NCBI GenBank assembly: GCA_016934265.1
Contig: JAFGTF010000069.1
Span: 1-44,661 of the forward strand
Direction of reading: 5' to 3'
Origin: Spirochaetota bacterium
GTDB lineage: Bacteria > Spirochaetota > B62-G9 > DRHN01
DNA: 44,661 bases
How positions within the stretch are numbered: the first letter of the stretch is position 1; each line of letters begins with the position of its first letter. The notes beneath the pieces were generated by a model. It saw only the letters and a program-made list of their open reading frames with translations. It was not told the DNA's origin and did not search any database. The position numbers and the translations under genes were made by a program. Positions 1-8,088 of the stretch are shown in pieces.

Positions 1-1
1 C

Positions 2-211
2 ATCGGGCGGTTCACCCTTCCGGAAGAGTCCTGGTGGAAGGGCTACTACGACCCGCTGCAGGAGCGGGTCAGGCTGATGAGGGAAACACACGGGGGCGAC
101 CCGGAAATGCGCGGGATGCTCGATGCGGAAGAAATGGAGATGGCCAGTTTCAGAAAGTACTGCCGGTTTTACGGCTACGTGTTCTACGTGATGCGGAAAC
201 CGTGGAACTGA
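2..211 (+). CDS. Class I SAM-dependent methyltransferase, C-terminal fragment
   Basis: The gene is cut by the window edge; 69 codons remain, read in frame from base 2 to the TGA at 209-211. The visible tail reads FTLPEESWWKGYYDP, then LMRETHGGDPE, then FRKYCRFYGYVFYVMRKPW. This resembles the end of stand-alone class I SAM methyltransferases, where a WW..YY.PL segment and a final YGYVFYVMR strand close the domain. The SAM-binding motifs lie outside the window, so the substrate cannot be judged. It runs in the same direction as the VOC-family gene 127 bp downstream. The family call is from resemblance alone. Confidence 0.6.
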   Translation: MGRFTLPEESWWKGYYDPLQERVRLMRETHGGDPEMRGMLDAEEMEMASFRKYCRFYGYVFYVMRKPWN

Positions 212-338
212 CGGGGACCGGTCGACAGGTAGCACTGGACCGCGCGGCGTGCGGGTGATAAATTCGGGGGAACGTACCGTTTGCACGGTACAGACCGTTC
301 TCACGGCATGCCGGGCGGGAATGAAAGAGGAGAGGTTT

Positions 339-827
339 ATGGCTAAAAAGGCGAAAAACCCGGTACCCGAAGGAATGCACACGGTGACGGTTCACCTCTG
401 GTTCGACGGTGACTGCGGCGAGGCGGTCGAGTTCTATAAGAAAGCCTTAGGGATGGAGGTCTTAGAACCCCCCGTTCCCACGCCGGACGGGAAGGGGATC
501 CTGCATGCTCTGCTGAAGCTCGGAGACTCCCGAATAATGATGGCCGATGCGTGGCCCGGCTCATACGAGCAGGGCCCGAAAGAGAACGCAACCGCGGGCC
601 TGTATCTGTACGTAGAAGACTGCGACGCCCTCTACGAGCGTGCGGTATCCGCGGGCTGCGAGGTGACGCAGCCGATCATGGACGCGTGGTGGGGAGACAA
701 AAACGGCCAGGTAAAAGACCCCTTTGGGCACGTCTGGTCCATCGCGAGCCGGAAGCTCGACCTCACGCCGCATGAGCTTGAAAAACGGCAGCAGGAGTGG
801 CTGGACGGCCTCGCCGGGGCAGGATAA
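339..827 (+). CDS. VOC-superfamily (glyoxalase/PhnB-like) protein
   Basis: This 162-residue protein has the paired beta-alpha-beta-beta-beta layout of the vicinal oxygen chelate fold. Near the N-terminus VTVHLWFDGDCGEAVEFYKKALGMEVL is typical of PhnB-like members; the second half carries GLYLYVEDCDALYERAVSAG and ends the fold with DPFGHVWSIASR. An approximately 25-residue helical tail follows. I chose the ATG at 339 because AGAGGAGAGG lies just upstream and the family-typical start follows; the longer upstream reading has no such support. Such proteins are metal-dependent lyases, dioxygenases or antibiotic-binding proteins, and the reaction cannot be assigned here. The following FmdE-like gene is 52 bp downstream, so the two may be co-transcribed. 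Confidence 0.85.
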   Translation: MAKKAKNPVPEGMHTVTVHLWFDGDCGEAVEFYKKALGMEVLEPPVPTPDGKGILHALLKLGDSRIMMADAWPGSYEQGPKENATAGLYLYVEDCDALYERAVSAGCEVTQPIMDAWWGDKNGQVKDPFGHVWSIASRKLDLTPHELEKRQQEWLDGLAGAG

Positions 828-879
828 GAGGCGGCACCGACCGGCTTTTTCTAGAATACAACTATCGGGACGACGAAGA

Positions 880-1413
880 ATGAAAAAAGAATCAACGTAT
901 GAAAAACTGGTCGCGTTTCACGGCCACAGCTGCCCCGGACTTGCGATGGGCTACAGGATGACGAAAGCGGCGCTTTCTTTTCTCGGCGTAAAACGGGCCT
1001 ATGACGAGGAGCTCGTCGCAATCGTCGAAAACGACGCCTGCGGCGTGGATGCGGTGCAGTACCTCTCAGGCTGTACCTTCGGCAAGGGCAATCTCGTATT
1101 CAAAGACTATGGAAAGAGGGTGTATACCCTGTACAGCAGGCGGTCGGGACGGGGCGTCCGGGTGCTGTACGACAGCGGGAGCATCCCGGAAACGATCTCG
1201 GCCGATTGGGAGCGTCACAGAGAGTGGATACTGTCGGCCCCGCAAGACGAAATCCTTTCGCTTCGCGAGGTATTCATTGAGGAGCCCGAGCGCGCGTCGG
1301 TGAGGGAATCTGTACGTTGCGACCGCTGCGGCGAGCACGTCATGGCGACCCGAACGCGCCGGAAAGACGGCAGGACGCTCTGCATCCCCTGTGCGGAGGA
1401 AGAAACGGGCTGA
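880..1413 (+). CDS. FmdE/FwdE-family protein with C-terminal zinc-ribbon
   Basis: This is a 177-residue protein of the family named after formylmethanofuran dehydrogenase subunit E. The hallmark HGHSCPGLAMGYRM is at residues 14-27, with Cys18 as the conserved thiol, followed by ENDACGVDAVQYLSGCTFGKGN (Cys54, Cys65). A C-terminal zinc-ribbon-like pair is visible: CDRC at 147-150 and CIPC at 168-171. In bacteria these stand-alone proteins often accompany molybdenum or tungsten enzymes or metal transport, but none is seen here. The start at 880 follows a weak GAAGAA ribosome site and places the family motif at its usual distance. The gene ends 6 bp before the inverted-repeat element at 1420-1626. 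Confidence 0.88.
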   Translation: MKKESTYEKLVAFHGHSCPGLAMGYRMTKAALSFLGVKRAYDEELVAIVENDACGVDAVQYLSGCTFGKGNLVFKDYGKRVYTLYSRRSGRGVRVLYDSGSIPETISADWERHREWILSAPQDEILSLREVFIEEPERASVRESVRCDRCGEHVMATRTRRKDGRTLCIPCAEEETG

Positions 1414-1419
1414 GCGCAG

Positions 1420-1626
1420 AAAATGGGGACAGCGCCTATTTTTTTGTAAAATGGGGACAGCGCCTATTTTTTTAGACATGCACCTGAATAAAAAGAGGGG
1501 GAATTCATATTAAATACAGTTACGCGGTATATTTCTCGACCCTGGATATACTCCCAGGACCCATACTGAAGCAATTAGATTGAAAAATCGAGGATTAGTT
1601 GGAAAAATGGGCGCTGTCCCTATTTT
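1420..1626. repeat. Small element with ATGGGGACAGCGCC terminal repeats
   Basis: Two direct copies of ATGGGGACAGCGCCTATTTT lie 28 bp apart (1420-1445 and 1448-1473). A third copy lies inverted at 1604-1626, with two base differences. Between them are about 130 bp of AT-rich sequence with no ORF. The layout is that of a small non-autonomous element or a REP-like cluster. The inverted copy is also coding: it supplies the last residues, ENRDSAHFSN, of the CPBP protease gene. Similar GGGGACAG-type repeats are known in other bacterial genomes, in some cases near REP-associated transposases. No transposase is present here. Confidence 0.7.
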
Positions 1627-2422
1627 CCGTCAGGAGAACACCGAGTATCCCGAACAGCACGATCATGAACACGCCCTCGACGCCGAACGAGCCTAAGAAC
1701 TCCCTGCCCGGCGTAAGCGTGACGAATCCCCTGCCCGCATTACCCGAGAGCAGGGTGTTCCCGATCGCGTTCCCGATCCAGTGCATGAGCACCGCCGGCC
1801 AGAAGGAGCCGGTGCGGATCCTGATCTCCCCGTATACCATCGCGAATACGAACGTACCGAGGATGAATCGGGGGATGAGAGCGAAAAGCGGCTCCGAGGT
1901 ATGCGCCCACAGCTCGCGCAGGAAGGGAAAGTGCCATGAGGCCCATATCACCCCGACAATTGCGTGGGCGAGGTATCTGTTCATACCGAGAGAATACACC
2001 TTTGGTGCGAGGTACCCCCGCCATCCGACCTCCTCGAAAACCGCGAACAAGAGGAAGGTCACAAGAGAAGGCAGGAAGGACTCGATAAGCTCCGCAGGGG
2101 AAAACTCCTCGAATCCGCTCGCGCCCGTCAGAAGGCCGAGCACGAGCACGATCGCTATCGAGACCGGATAGCACAGTATGGTTAAAAGGTAAAAGCGGCC
2201 GTTCGACTTGAAATTCGGCCGGACGCCGAACTCCTTCCAGTCCCTCGTAATAAGGCTCATGACAACCGCGACCAGGACGGGCGCGATTCCCCACACGATG
2301 AACCCGGGACCTACCGAGGTCGGATCGCCGCCCAGTAGGCGCCCGAGCCAGGCGACGACATTTACCGCCGCCGTGAATACCAGCACATTGATAACCGTTC
2401 TCGCACGTTCATCGGTACCCAT
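1595..2422 (-). CDS. CPBP-family intramembrane metalloprotease
   Basis: This 275-residue multi-spanning membrane protein belongs to the CAAX-protease/bacteriocin-processing (Abi) family. The catalytic motifs are all visible: EEVGWRG (Glu130, Glu131, Arg135), WASWHFPF (His164) and HWIGNAIGN (His214, Asn218). About seven hydrophobic segments surround them. Family members cleave prenylated or other substrates within the membrane; the target is unknown here. The ATG at 2422 has a strong GGAGGT site, and a TTGATC-17-TACAAT promoter lies at 2454-2482. The last ten residues are encoded by the repeat at 1604-1626, so the original C-terminus was probably replaced or extended when that element arrived. 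Confidence 0.9.
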   Translation of the reverse strand: MGTDERARTVINVLVFTAAVNVVAWLGRLLGGDPTSVGPGFIVWGIAPVLVAVVMSLITRDWKEFGVRPNFKSNGRFYLLTILCYPVSIAIVLVLGLLTGASGFEEFSPAELIESFLPSLVTFLLFAVFEEVGWRGYLAPKVYSLGMNRYLAHAIVGVIWASWHFPFLRELWAHTSEPLFALIPRFILGTFVFAMVYGEIRIRTGSFWPAVLMHWIGNAIGNTLLSGNAGRGFVTLTPGREFLGSFGVEGVFMIVLFGILGVLLTENRDSAHFSN

Positions 2423-2453
2423 ACGGACCTCCGGTTTCTATAATCGAAAGTGT

Positions 2454-2482
2454 ATTGTATCATACGAGGCCGGATTGATCAA
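2454..2482 (-). promoter_or_regulatory. Predicted sigma-70-type promoter of the CPBP gene
   Basis: On the minus strand TTGATC (2477-2482) is followed after 17 bp by TACAAT (2454-2459), about 30 bp upstream of the CPBP start codon. Box similarity and exact spacing support it; there is no experimental basis. Confidence 0.5.
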
Positions 2483-2560
2483 TATACCGTATGAAAACCG
2501 ACGGACCGGCCGCACACGACAGCATACCGGACTTTTTACAACTTTTCGAATTTTTTCGTC

Positions 2561-2595
2561 TTGACAAAATCACTACTATATATTATATAGTAGTG
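2561..2595 (+). promoter_or_regulatory. Promoter with PadR-type palindromic operator
   Basis: TTGACA (2561-2566) and TATATA (2584-2589) are separated by exactly 17 bp, a strong sigma-70-type promoter. Positions 2571-2595 form a perfect palindrome: arms CACTACTATATA and TATATAGTAGTG around a single T at 2583. It covers the whole -10 box. A regulator dimer bound there would block RNA polymerase, and the first gene downstream is a PadR repressor, so autoregulation is the natural reading. This operator assignment is inferred from position and symmetry. Confidence 0.75.
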
Positions 2596-2629
2596 TGTTC
2601 TGTTTAATAGTTGCAATGGACAGCGGGGT

Positions 2630-2962
2630 ATGGCCGTGAGCATGAACATTCAATTCAAGAAAGGCGTCTTAGAGCTCTGCGTGCTCGTTCTGCTTTCCGA
2701 AAGGGACTATTACGGGTACGAGCTCATAAGCAGGATCTCGGAGCGTATCGAAATAGCGGAGGGAACCGTCTATCCCCTTCTTCGGAGGCTCACGAAGGAG
2801 GGCTATTTCCGCACCTACCTGCAGGAATCCAAGGAAGGACCGGTCAGGAAATACTACGCGATTACTGACAAGGGCCGAGAGTACAAAAACGTCCTGCTCG
2901 ACGAATGGAGCCGCTTCGTCGATAGCGTCAACAGCCTCGTCATGGGGGAGGACAAATCATGA
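2630..2962 (+). CDS. PadR-family transcriptional regulator
   Basis: This small (about 106-110 residue) winged-helix repressor is of the PadR type. The opening MNIQFKKGVLELCVLVLLSERDYYGYEL, the recognition-helix segment EGTVYPLLRRLTKEGYF and the wing GPVRKYYAITDKGREY are classic. Three starts are possible: ATG 2630, GTG 2636 and ATG 2642. The upstream GCGGGG sits best for GTG 2636, while family proteins usually begin at the residue encoded at 2642. It is first in an operon with the HAAS protein (ATGA overlap at 2959-2962) and the DUF4097 gene. PadR-HAAS-DUF4097 is a recurring arrangement thought to sense or respond to envelope stress. The palindrome over its promoter suggests self-repression. 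Confidence 0.92.
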   Translation: MAVSMNIQFKKGVLELCVLVLLSERDYYGYELISRISERIEIAEGTVYPLLRRLTKEGYFRTYLQESKEGPVRKYYAITDKGREYKNVLLDEWSRFVDSVNSLVMGEDKS

Positions 2963-3534
2963 ACAGGATGGAATTCATCAGGTCGCTTGAGAAGTCGTTA
3001 TCAAAGCTTCCGCCTACCGAGGTGGAAGATATCGTTCGTGACTACGAAGAACACTTCGATGCCGGTATGCAAAAGGGGAAAACGGAGGAGGAGATCGCAC
3101 AAGCCTTGGGGAACCCGCGTATGATCGGAAAAGTCTACAGGATGGATTCCCTGCTCCAGGAGGAAAAGAAGCATACCTTCCAGTCTACCACGAGGGCCGT
3201 TTTCGCCTCTCTGGGCCTGGGGCTCTTCAACGTCATCTTCGTGCTTGGTCCGTATGCAGGCCTCTTGGGCGTGCTCGCGGGGCTGTGGGCGGCAAGCGCA
3301 GCGCTTGCGGCCTGTGGATTCGCCGTTACGATCTCCGTACCGTTCGGATTACTGCTGCCCTCTATAGTGCGTCTAAGCGGCATAAGCCCCGTTTTTCTGC
3401 TTTTCACCGGCATCGGCGTATGCGCGACCGGTATTCTCGCGGTGATCGGCATGATGAAGCTCTCCGCGCTGTTCTTCGAAATGACGGTACGCTACCTCAG
3501 GTTCAACCTGCGCGTGATTAAAAAGGAGGCATAA
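2959..3534 (+). CDS. HAAS-domain (DUF1700) membrane protein
   Basis: This 191-residue protein starts with a cytoplasmic HAAS domain at about residues 1-70 (FIRSLEKSLSKLPPTEVEDI, then DYEEHF and EEIAQALGNPRMIGKVY). Three hydrophobic segments follow, at about 83-110, 112-138 and 145-170, and the protein ends in a short basic tail. DUF1700 proteins are nearly always found after a PadR regulator and are thought to act as membrane-bound partners in signalling; the mechanism is not established. Start and stop overlap with the PadR gene by four bases, and the next gene begins four bases after its stop, so translation is likely coupled across all three. Confidence 0.88.
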   Translation: MNRMEFIRSLEKSLSKLPPTEVEDIVRDYEEHFDAGMQKGKTEEEIAQALGNPRMIGKVYRMDSLLQEEKKHTFQSTTRAVFASLGLGLFNVIFVLGPYAGLLGVLAGLWAASAALAACGFAVTISVPFGLLLPSIVRLSGISPVFLLFTGIGVCATGILAVIGMMKLSALFFEMTVRYLRFNLRVIKKEA

Positions 3535-3538
3535 AAAA

Positions 3539-4465
3539 ATGCGGATGACAAAAACGAAAAAGTTCGTCCTCATTCTGACCGCCGTTGCGGTCAGTTCACT
3601 GGGCATCGCGGCCGCCGTATTCTTCGGAGGCAGGCTGTACACGCACGGCTTCGGCGACTTCTCCCGTGTATACAGGGTCGAGACTTTCGATGCAAACGCG
3701 ATCGAAAGCATCTCGGTGAAAGTACCGGCAGCCGACGTCCGTATCGTACGGGCGGCGGGCGGGCGGATAACGGTCGAGCTGGCGGGCCGGACCCGGTAAG
3801 GCAACGCCGGCCTTTTGCCCCGCCTCGTAACAGAAGCAAGAGAGGGCCTTCTGGAAGTCCGTACCGAGCACCCCCGCAAGGTCGAACTCGTGCCCTTGCA
3901 CCAAGCGATGAACCTCGAGCTCGAGATCAGGATACCGGAAGGGTGGGTGAAGGATGCATCCGTCAAAACGCACTCGGGTGACATTAGAATAGAGAACATT
4001 CGGTTTACCATCCTCACGCTCGACGCATCCTCCGGGGATATCGAGCTCTCCTCGGTAGAAACCGGCAGGCTGAAGGCCGAGTGCGCCTCCGGAGACATAG
4101 ATGCGGTTTTCCTCGATACGGAAAATGCGGAGCTCGCCGCCCAAAGCGGCAACATAGAGCTTGAGGACGTAACGGGAGACGTATCCGCCCGTACCGCCTC
4201 CGGGGACGTCACCGTACGCTACGCGAAGTTCTCGAACGACGTGTCTCTTTATTGCGCGTCCGGAGACGTCCTTCTTCTGCTTCCGGAAGGGGCTGAGTTT
4301 GTGCTGAATGCGCGCGCGAGCTCCGGTGACATTACCTGCGATTTCCCCCTCCTTGTTCGGGAAATGAAGCGGAACAAACGTTCTCTCGAAGGAACGGCGG
4401 GAGGCGGCAAAAACCTCGTGGAAATAGAAACCGCGTCAGGGGATATCACGGTACGTCCCAGATGA
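3539..4465 (+). pseudogene. DUF4097 (SGDI-repeat) protein interrupted by an in-frame stop
   Basis: The first 86 codons give a membrane-anchored N-terminus (hydrophobic residues 8-30) followed by the start of a DUF4097 domain (VKVPAADVRIVRAAGG). A TAA at 3797-3799 then interrupts the frame. The same frame continues without shift to 4465 and contains at least eight beta-solenoid turns marked HSGDI, SSGDI, ASGDI, QSGNI, ASGDV, ASGDV, SSGDI and ASGDI. Restoring one sense codon gives a 308-residue protein of normal family architecture. No ribosome site supports a restart; the nearest candidate is TTG 3815. It is the third gene of the PadR operon. A sequencing error, a recent nonsense mutation or a truncated product are all possible. 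Confidence 0.8.
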
Positions 4466-4918
4466 AATCACGCCAACCCCGCCGCGGTGTAAAGAGCTCG
4501 ACAGGGAGAAAGGGATGGTGTCACTCTACTTCAGGCTCTTGAACATCGCATACTTCGAATCGGAGAAAAGGAGGCGAAACGGCGGCGATGAAACCGTGCC
4601 GTTCGAAGAAAATAAACCCGTCGGCACGAACCCGGCTCCCGCAGAGCGCGCCGGATTTCATGAATGGAACGATACGTCTTCCGTAGGAACTGAAAAAGAA
4701 AAATATCCCCTCCCCGCAATCCGACGGCATAGGGGGGCTTTAACGGCGAGTGACGACCAAGGCGGTCCTCCACCATACGCCGGCACGCTGTTATCCTCAT
4801 AGACGTAGAAGCGAACGAAAACGCACGGGCCGACCGGGTGACGGGACGGGATTCGGCGCGCCGAACATCCCGCCTACGAGAGTCTGAAAGAGGGTTCTTC
4901 GGTACCGGAGAAATAACA
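4466..4918. other. Gene-free stretch, possible decayed acetyltransferase-like sequence
   Basis: No reading frame here looks like a confident gene. On the minus strand, short fragments in two different frames resemble GNAT acetyltransferase ends (FFERHGFIAAVSPPF and AGFVPTG), which would fit a heavily decayed gene. The resemblance is weak. No promoter, hairpin or repeat stood out. Confidence 0.3.
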
Positions 4919-6382
4919 CTACGCGTGGTCGAGACAGTCCAGGTAGACATCGTACGCCTTTCGGTAAATTTCCGCATTCGCCTTTACCGGCTCGATCAGG
5001 GTTTTTTCTCCTCCGACGAGCCCGCTTCCCTCCCGTATCGTCCTGCACAATCCGCAGCCGAAGGCCGCCAGGACCCACGCGCCCGCACACGCGGCCTCCT
5101 TTTTTTCGGGAACTTCAACAGGAATATCTCCCACATCCGCCACGATTCCTGGCCACAGAGAACTTTTCGTTCCGCCGCCTATCATCGTCAGTTTCCGGAC
5201 CGTCGATCCCGCCTGCCGGAAGAGATCGAGCTGAACGCGGTTCATGAACGCCACCCCTTCATACACCGCCCTGGTAAAATGCGCGCGGGTGTGTATGCCG
5301 TCGATGTGCAGAAACGCCCCCTTTCCCGATTTTGAGCTCGAGATCGGGAAAAACATGAGCCCGTCCGAGCCGGCCCGTATCCCGGACGCCTCCCCGTTCA
5401 GCAGCTCGAACGACGATTCCGGCCTCAACACGTCCCTGAACCATTTGAGGGAGTTCCCGCCGTGCGGTATCACGGTCATGAGGCCGTATAGCCCCTCGAT
5501 CGGGTGCAGACCCGGAAATATGGACCGCAAAAACCCCTTCTCGTCCGGCCGCGCCTTGTGAAAACAAAGCCGTGAAGCCGCGGCAAGCAAAACCCAGGAC
5601 GTACCCGCACCCAGCACACAATCCCCGGCGTTGATCGCACCGGCCCCGATGCTCTCGCAATACCTGTCATGAGCACCCGAAACCACCGGTACGTTCGCCG
5701 GCAGTCCGAGCTTCTTCGCTGCTTTGGCCGTAAGCCCCCCCACCACCGTCCCGGACGGCACTATTTCCGGCAGGTTGTCTTTCGTTATTCCGGCTATTTC
5801 GACGGTCCTTTCCGAGAAGCCCCTTTTTCCAAGGTCTAAAAATCCCGTCAATGCGAGGTTCGTATAGTCGATCGCGAATCTGCCGGTAAGCAGGTAGTTC
5901 AGATAATCGATGGTGGAAGCGAAATACCTCGCCTTCTTGAAAATGCCTGGCCTTTTTTGCTTGAACCAGCAGATAGTGGGAAAAGGGAGGCTGTCGGCGA
6001 CCGGCCATCCGCAGGTTTTATACAGCTCGTTCATGCCGATCTCCCGAAGCAGCATCTTCGAGGTCTCGCCCGCCCGCCTGTCCATCCAGCTCACCGCGCT
6101 GTAAACGGGGGAAAATCTCCCGTCAAGCAGCACGAGGCATCCCCCCTGCGTGGACAGTGAAAGCGACCTGACCGTTTCGGCCGCATCGTTTCTCTTCACC
6201 ACGGCCCGTACGGTCCCGCACAGCGCGTTCCACCAGTCTTCCGGGTCCTGCTCCGCCCACCCCTTTTCAGGATAGCTGATGGGGTAGGCCCGGTACTCGA
6301 TATCCACGAATCTTCCGTCTTCGGTAAACAGCGCGCTCTTTGTTCCGGTCGTCCCGACATCGATACCGAGCAGATGATCCAT
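4919..6382 (-). CDS. FGGY-family carbohydrate kinase (xylulokinase-like)
   Basis: At 487 residues it has the usual length for the family. The N-terminal phosphate-binding signature GIDVGTTGTKSALF is at residues 5-18. The first domain continues with GWAEQDPEDWW and LSTQGGCLVLLD. The second domain contains GAHDRYCESIGAGAINAGD, VLGAGTSWVL and, near the end, LTMIGGGTKSSLWPGIVADV, the C-terminal FGGY signature. These enzymes use ATP to phosphorylate a sugar or polyol; which one cannot be told from sequence alone. The ATG at 6382 follows an AAAGGAG site. No isomerase, transporter or regulator for a sugar lies next to it, so it looks like an isolated gene. Confidence 0.92.
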   Translation of the reverse strand: MDHLLGIDVGTTGTKSALFTEDGRFVDIEYRAYPISYPEKGWAEQDPEDWWNALCGTVRAVVKRNDAAETVRSLSLSTQGGCLVLLDGRFSPVYSAVSWMDRRAGETSKMLLREIGMNELYKTCGWPVADSLPFPTICWFKQKRPGIFKKARYFASTIDYLNYLLTGRFAIDYTNLALTGFLDLGKRGFSERTVEIAGITKDNLPEIVPSGTVVGGLTAKAAKKLGLPANVPVVSGAHDRYCESIGAGAINAGDCVLGAGTSWVLLAAASRLCFHKARPDEKGFLRSIFPGLHPIEGLYGLMTVIPHGGNSLKWFRDVLRPESSFELLNGEASGIRAGSDGLMFFPISSSKSGKGAFLHIDGIHTRAHFTRAVYEGVAFMNRVQLDLFRQAGSTVRKLTMIGGGTKSSLWPGIVADVGDIPVEVPEKKEAACAGAWVLAAFGCGLCRTIREGSGLVGGEKTLIEPVKANAEIYRKAYDVYLDCLDHA

Positions 6383-6702
6383 GTACGCTCCTTTATCCGA
6401 TATCAGAAAGAGGACGAGTACACGAGGTCTCGACCTTCCTTTGCGAAGCGGCGCCCCTCTTTCACCCGGATGTTCCCCATATCCGACGGATAGTGTATTC
6501 GTTTAATCCGGGGAAGTCCGTGCCTCCGGTTGTATGCCGTTCTACTCTCATGCTTCCACACGTCTCATTGAAACCGTTACGTTTCGATATTCCGACCGTC
6601 TTCGCCGTATCGTCATCACGTTACTCTACTGCGAAAACGCAGCAAAGGCTTCCTTATGGCCATCCCCTATTCCATTTTTCGTCCATCACCGGTGTGCCAT
6701 GC
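6383..6702. other. Intergenic stretch without recognisable gene
   Basis: Between the sugar kinase start and the inverted-repeat element at 6703 I see no gene-like frame and no clear promoter boxes for the kinase. The short open frames lack ribosome sites and recognisable motifs. Confidence 0.5.
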
Positions 6703-6893
6703 TAAAAATTTGGTTCTTCTCCTAATTTAGGTGCAAAAATACAATGAAAGTAGTTACTAACTATAATCATAGCTATAAATGATCATAATCTCTTTTCGCA
6801 TGATATCTTGCATGTATCAATCGAATACGATGGTTGTCATGATCAATATTCCCATAATTTATTGCAACTATTTTGAAGAAGAACTAAAAATTA
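6703..6893. repeat. Inverted-repeat element A (MITE-like)
   Basis: This is an AT-rich segment bounded by imperfect inverted repeats: the left end reads AAAAATTTGGTTCTTCTCC from 6704, and the right end is its near-complement, GAAGAAGAACTAAAAATT, ending at 6892. The inner part of the ends also pairs (GGTGCAA with TTGCAAC). The TTCTTCTCC core is shared with the longer elements at 25165-25424 and 28264-28527, but the interior is different and shorter. It lies about 90 bp beyond the stop codon of the beta-barrel gene, as the other two also lie at gene ends. Confidence 0.6.
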
Positions 6894-6981
6894 TAACCGT
6901 TCCCCGGCTCGAGAAACAGACGCAATTCTCACGCCGTTCGGGCCGCACGGCATGCGGATATTCCGCTGTTCATACAGGCCG

Positions 6982-8088
6982 CTAGAATATGTACTGCACA
7001 CCGGCGGCGAGTCCGAGACCGCCGTCCTTACCCGTGCCGTAGAGGTCCTTCTTTTCTCCCATCTGCACCGAGACGTACCCGAGCAGTTTCAACCCCTCGT
7101 ACACGTTCCAGTTCACCCCCGCGACAACGAGCGCAGAACAGTCCACCGGGGACACCACGCTCCGGCACAGGAGGGTCAAAGACCCGTCGGGTGCCCAGGC
7201 GATCTCGGGATAGAGCATCACAGCATACACCGCATCCGTATTCCCGCCGTCGTGCGCAGCCCAGTCTTCGAGCGGCCGAAAAAGCCCCTCGATCCTGAAC
7301 GATATACGTTCCGAACCGGCGTGAGACAAGTTTTCAAGATGGAAGAGTCCGAAGCTCACGGCCGGATCGACGCGGCCGCCGGAAGATTCCGGGTAGTGCG
7401 GGACGGAAACCGAGCAGGAGAGGTGCAGGTCGAAGAGCAGATGCCCCTGAAGGCTTATGTAGGGGTTGTGCGTCCTCTCTTCGCCGCGGTAGAGGTAGCC
7501 GCCTTCGGTCTTGATACCCGCCACCTTCGTCACGAATCGCCCGCCGCAGGCCGCGTCGCCTAAAGAGGGCGGTGACGCGTCGGGGTTTAGTGCGAGCGTC
7601 GATATGTTGAGACCGGGCGCGAGCAGGATCGGCTCGACGAACGAGTAGGCGCCGAGCGGGATATACACAGACGTCAGCCACACCGCGTCGTCGCGAAAAA
7701 TCTCCGCGGTAAGATCCGCCGTCTGAGGAACCGCCCCGAATATCACGTCTCCGGCGTTGTAGAAGACTCCCTCGCCCCAGGCGACCGTGTCCTTTCCGAT
7801 AGTGATCCTGAACCCTGGAAACCGCGCCTTGACGAATGCTCGGGACAGATCGAGCGTGGCGGTGTCGCCGATACGCGTATCTATCGAAAGCTGCCCTTTG
7901 ACGTTTCTACTCTCCGACGATTTGAAAGTCAGCCTGCCTGTGCCGAACCCCGTTAACGATACTGTTTCGTCATCCATCGTCGCGAGCGTGTTCAAAAGCG
8001 TCAGCTTCACGGAGGAGGAGATTTCAGCCAGCGCCGGAACACACACACAGCACAGCATAACAATCAAAAGCGCCGCCCGCTTCACCAT
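6982..8088 (-). CDS. Predicted outer-membrane beta-barrel protein
   Basis: The 368-residue protein begins with a signal peptide (hydrophobic residues 5-21, cleavage likely after ALA). It continues with alternating amphipathic strands typical of a transmembrane barrel and ends in the aromatic-terminated strand GLAAGVQYIF. The segment VKARFPGFRITIGKDTVAWGEG resembles DUF1302-like or carbohydrate-porin-like barrels. It is the last gene of the TetR-ABC operon; its start overlaps the LolA-like gene by seven bases. As an operon partner of an ABC exporter and a periplasmic carrier, it is a plausible outer-membrane end point, but that role is inferred. No close functional homologue is recognised. Confidence 0.72.
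   Translation of the reverse strand: MVKRAALLIVMLCCVCVPALAEISSSVKLTLLNTLATMDDETVSLTGFGTGRLTFKSSESRNVKGQLSIDTRIGDTATLDLSRAFVKARFPGFRITIGKDTVAWGEGVFYNAGDVIFGAVPQTADLTAEIFRDDAVWLTSVYIPLGAYSFVEPILLAPGLNISTLALNPDASPPSLGDAACGGRFVTKVAGIKTEGGYLYRGEERTHNPYISLQGHLLFDLHLSCSVSVPHYPESSGGRVDPAVSFGLFHLENLSHAGSERISFRIEGLFRPLEDWAAHDGGNTDAVYAVMLYPEIAWAPDGSLTLLCRSVVSPVDCSALVVAGVNWNVYEGLKLLGYVSVQMGEKKDLYGTGKDGGLGLAAGVQYIF

Noticed and set aside
4515..4802. A 95-codon plus-strand frame after the DUF4097 gene
   Set aside because: No ribosome site, motif or hydrophobic pattern; weak GNAT-like fragments lie on the other strand, so the frame is more likely chance.
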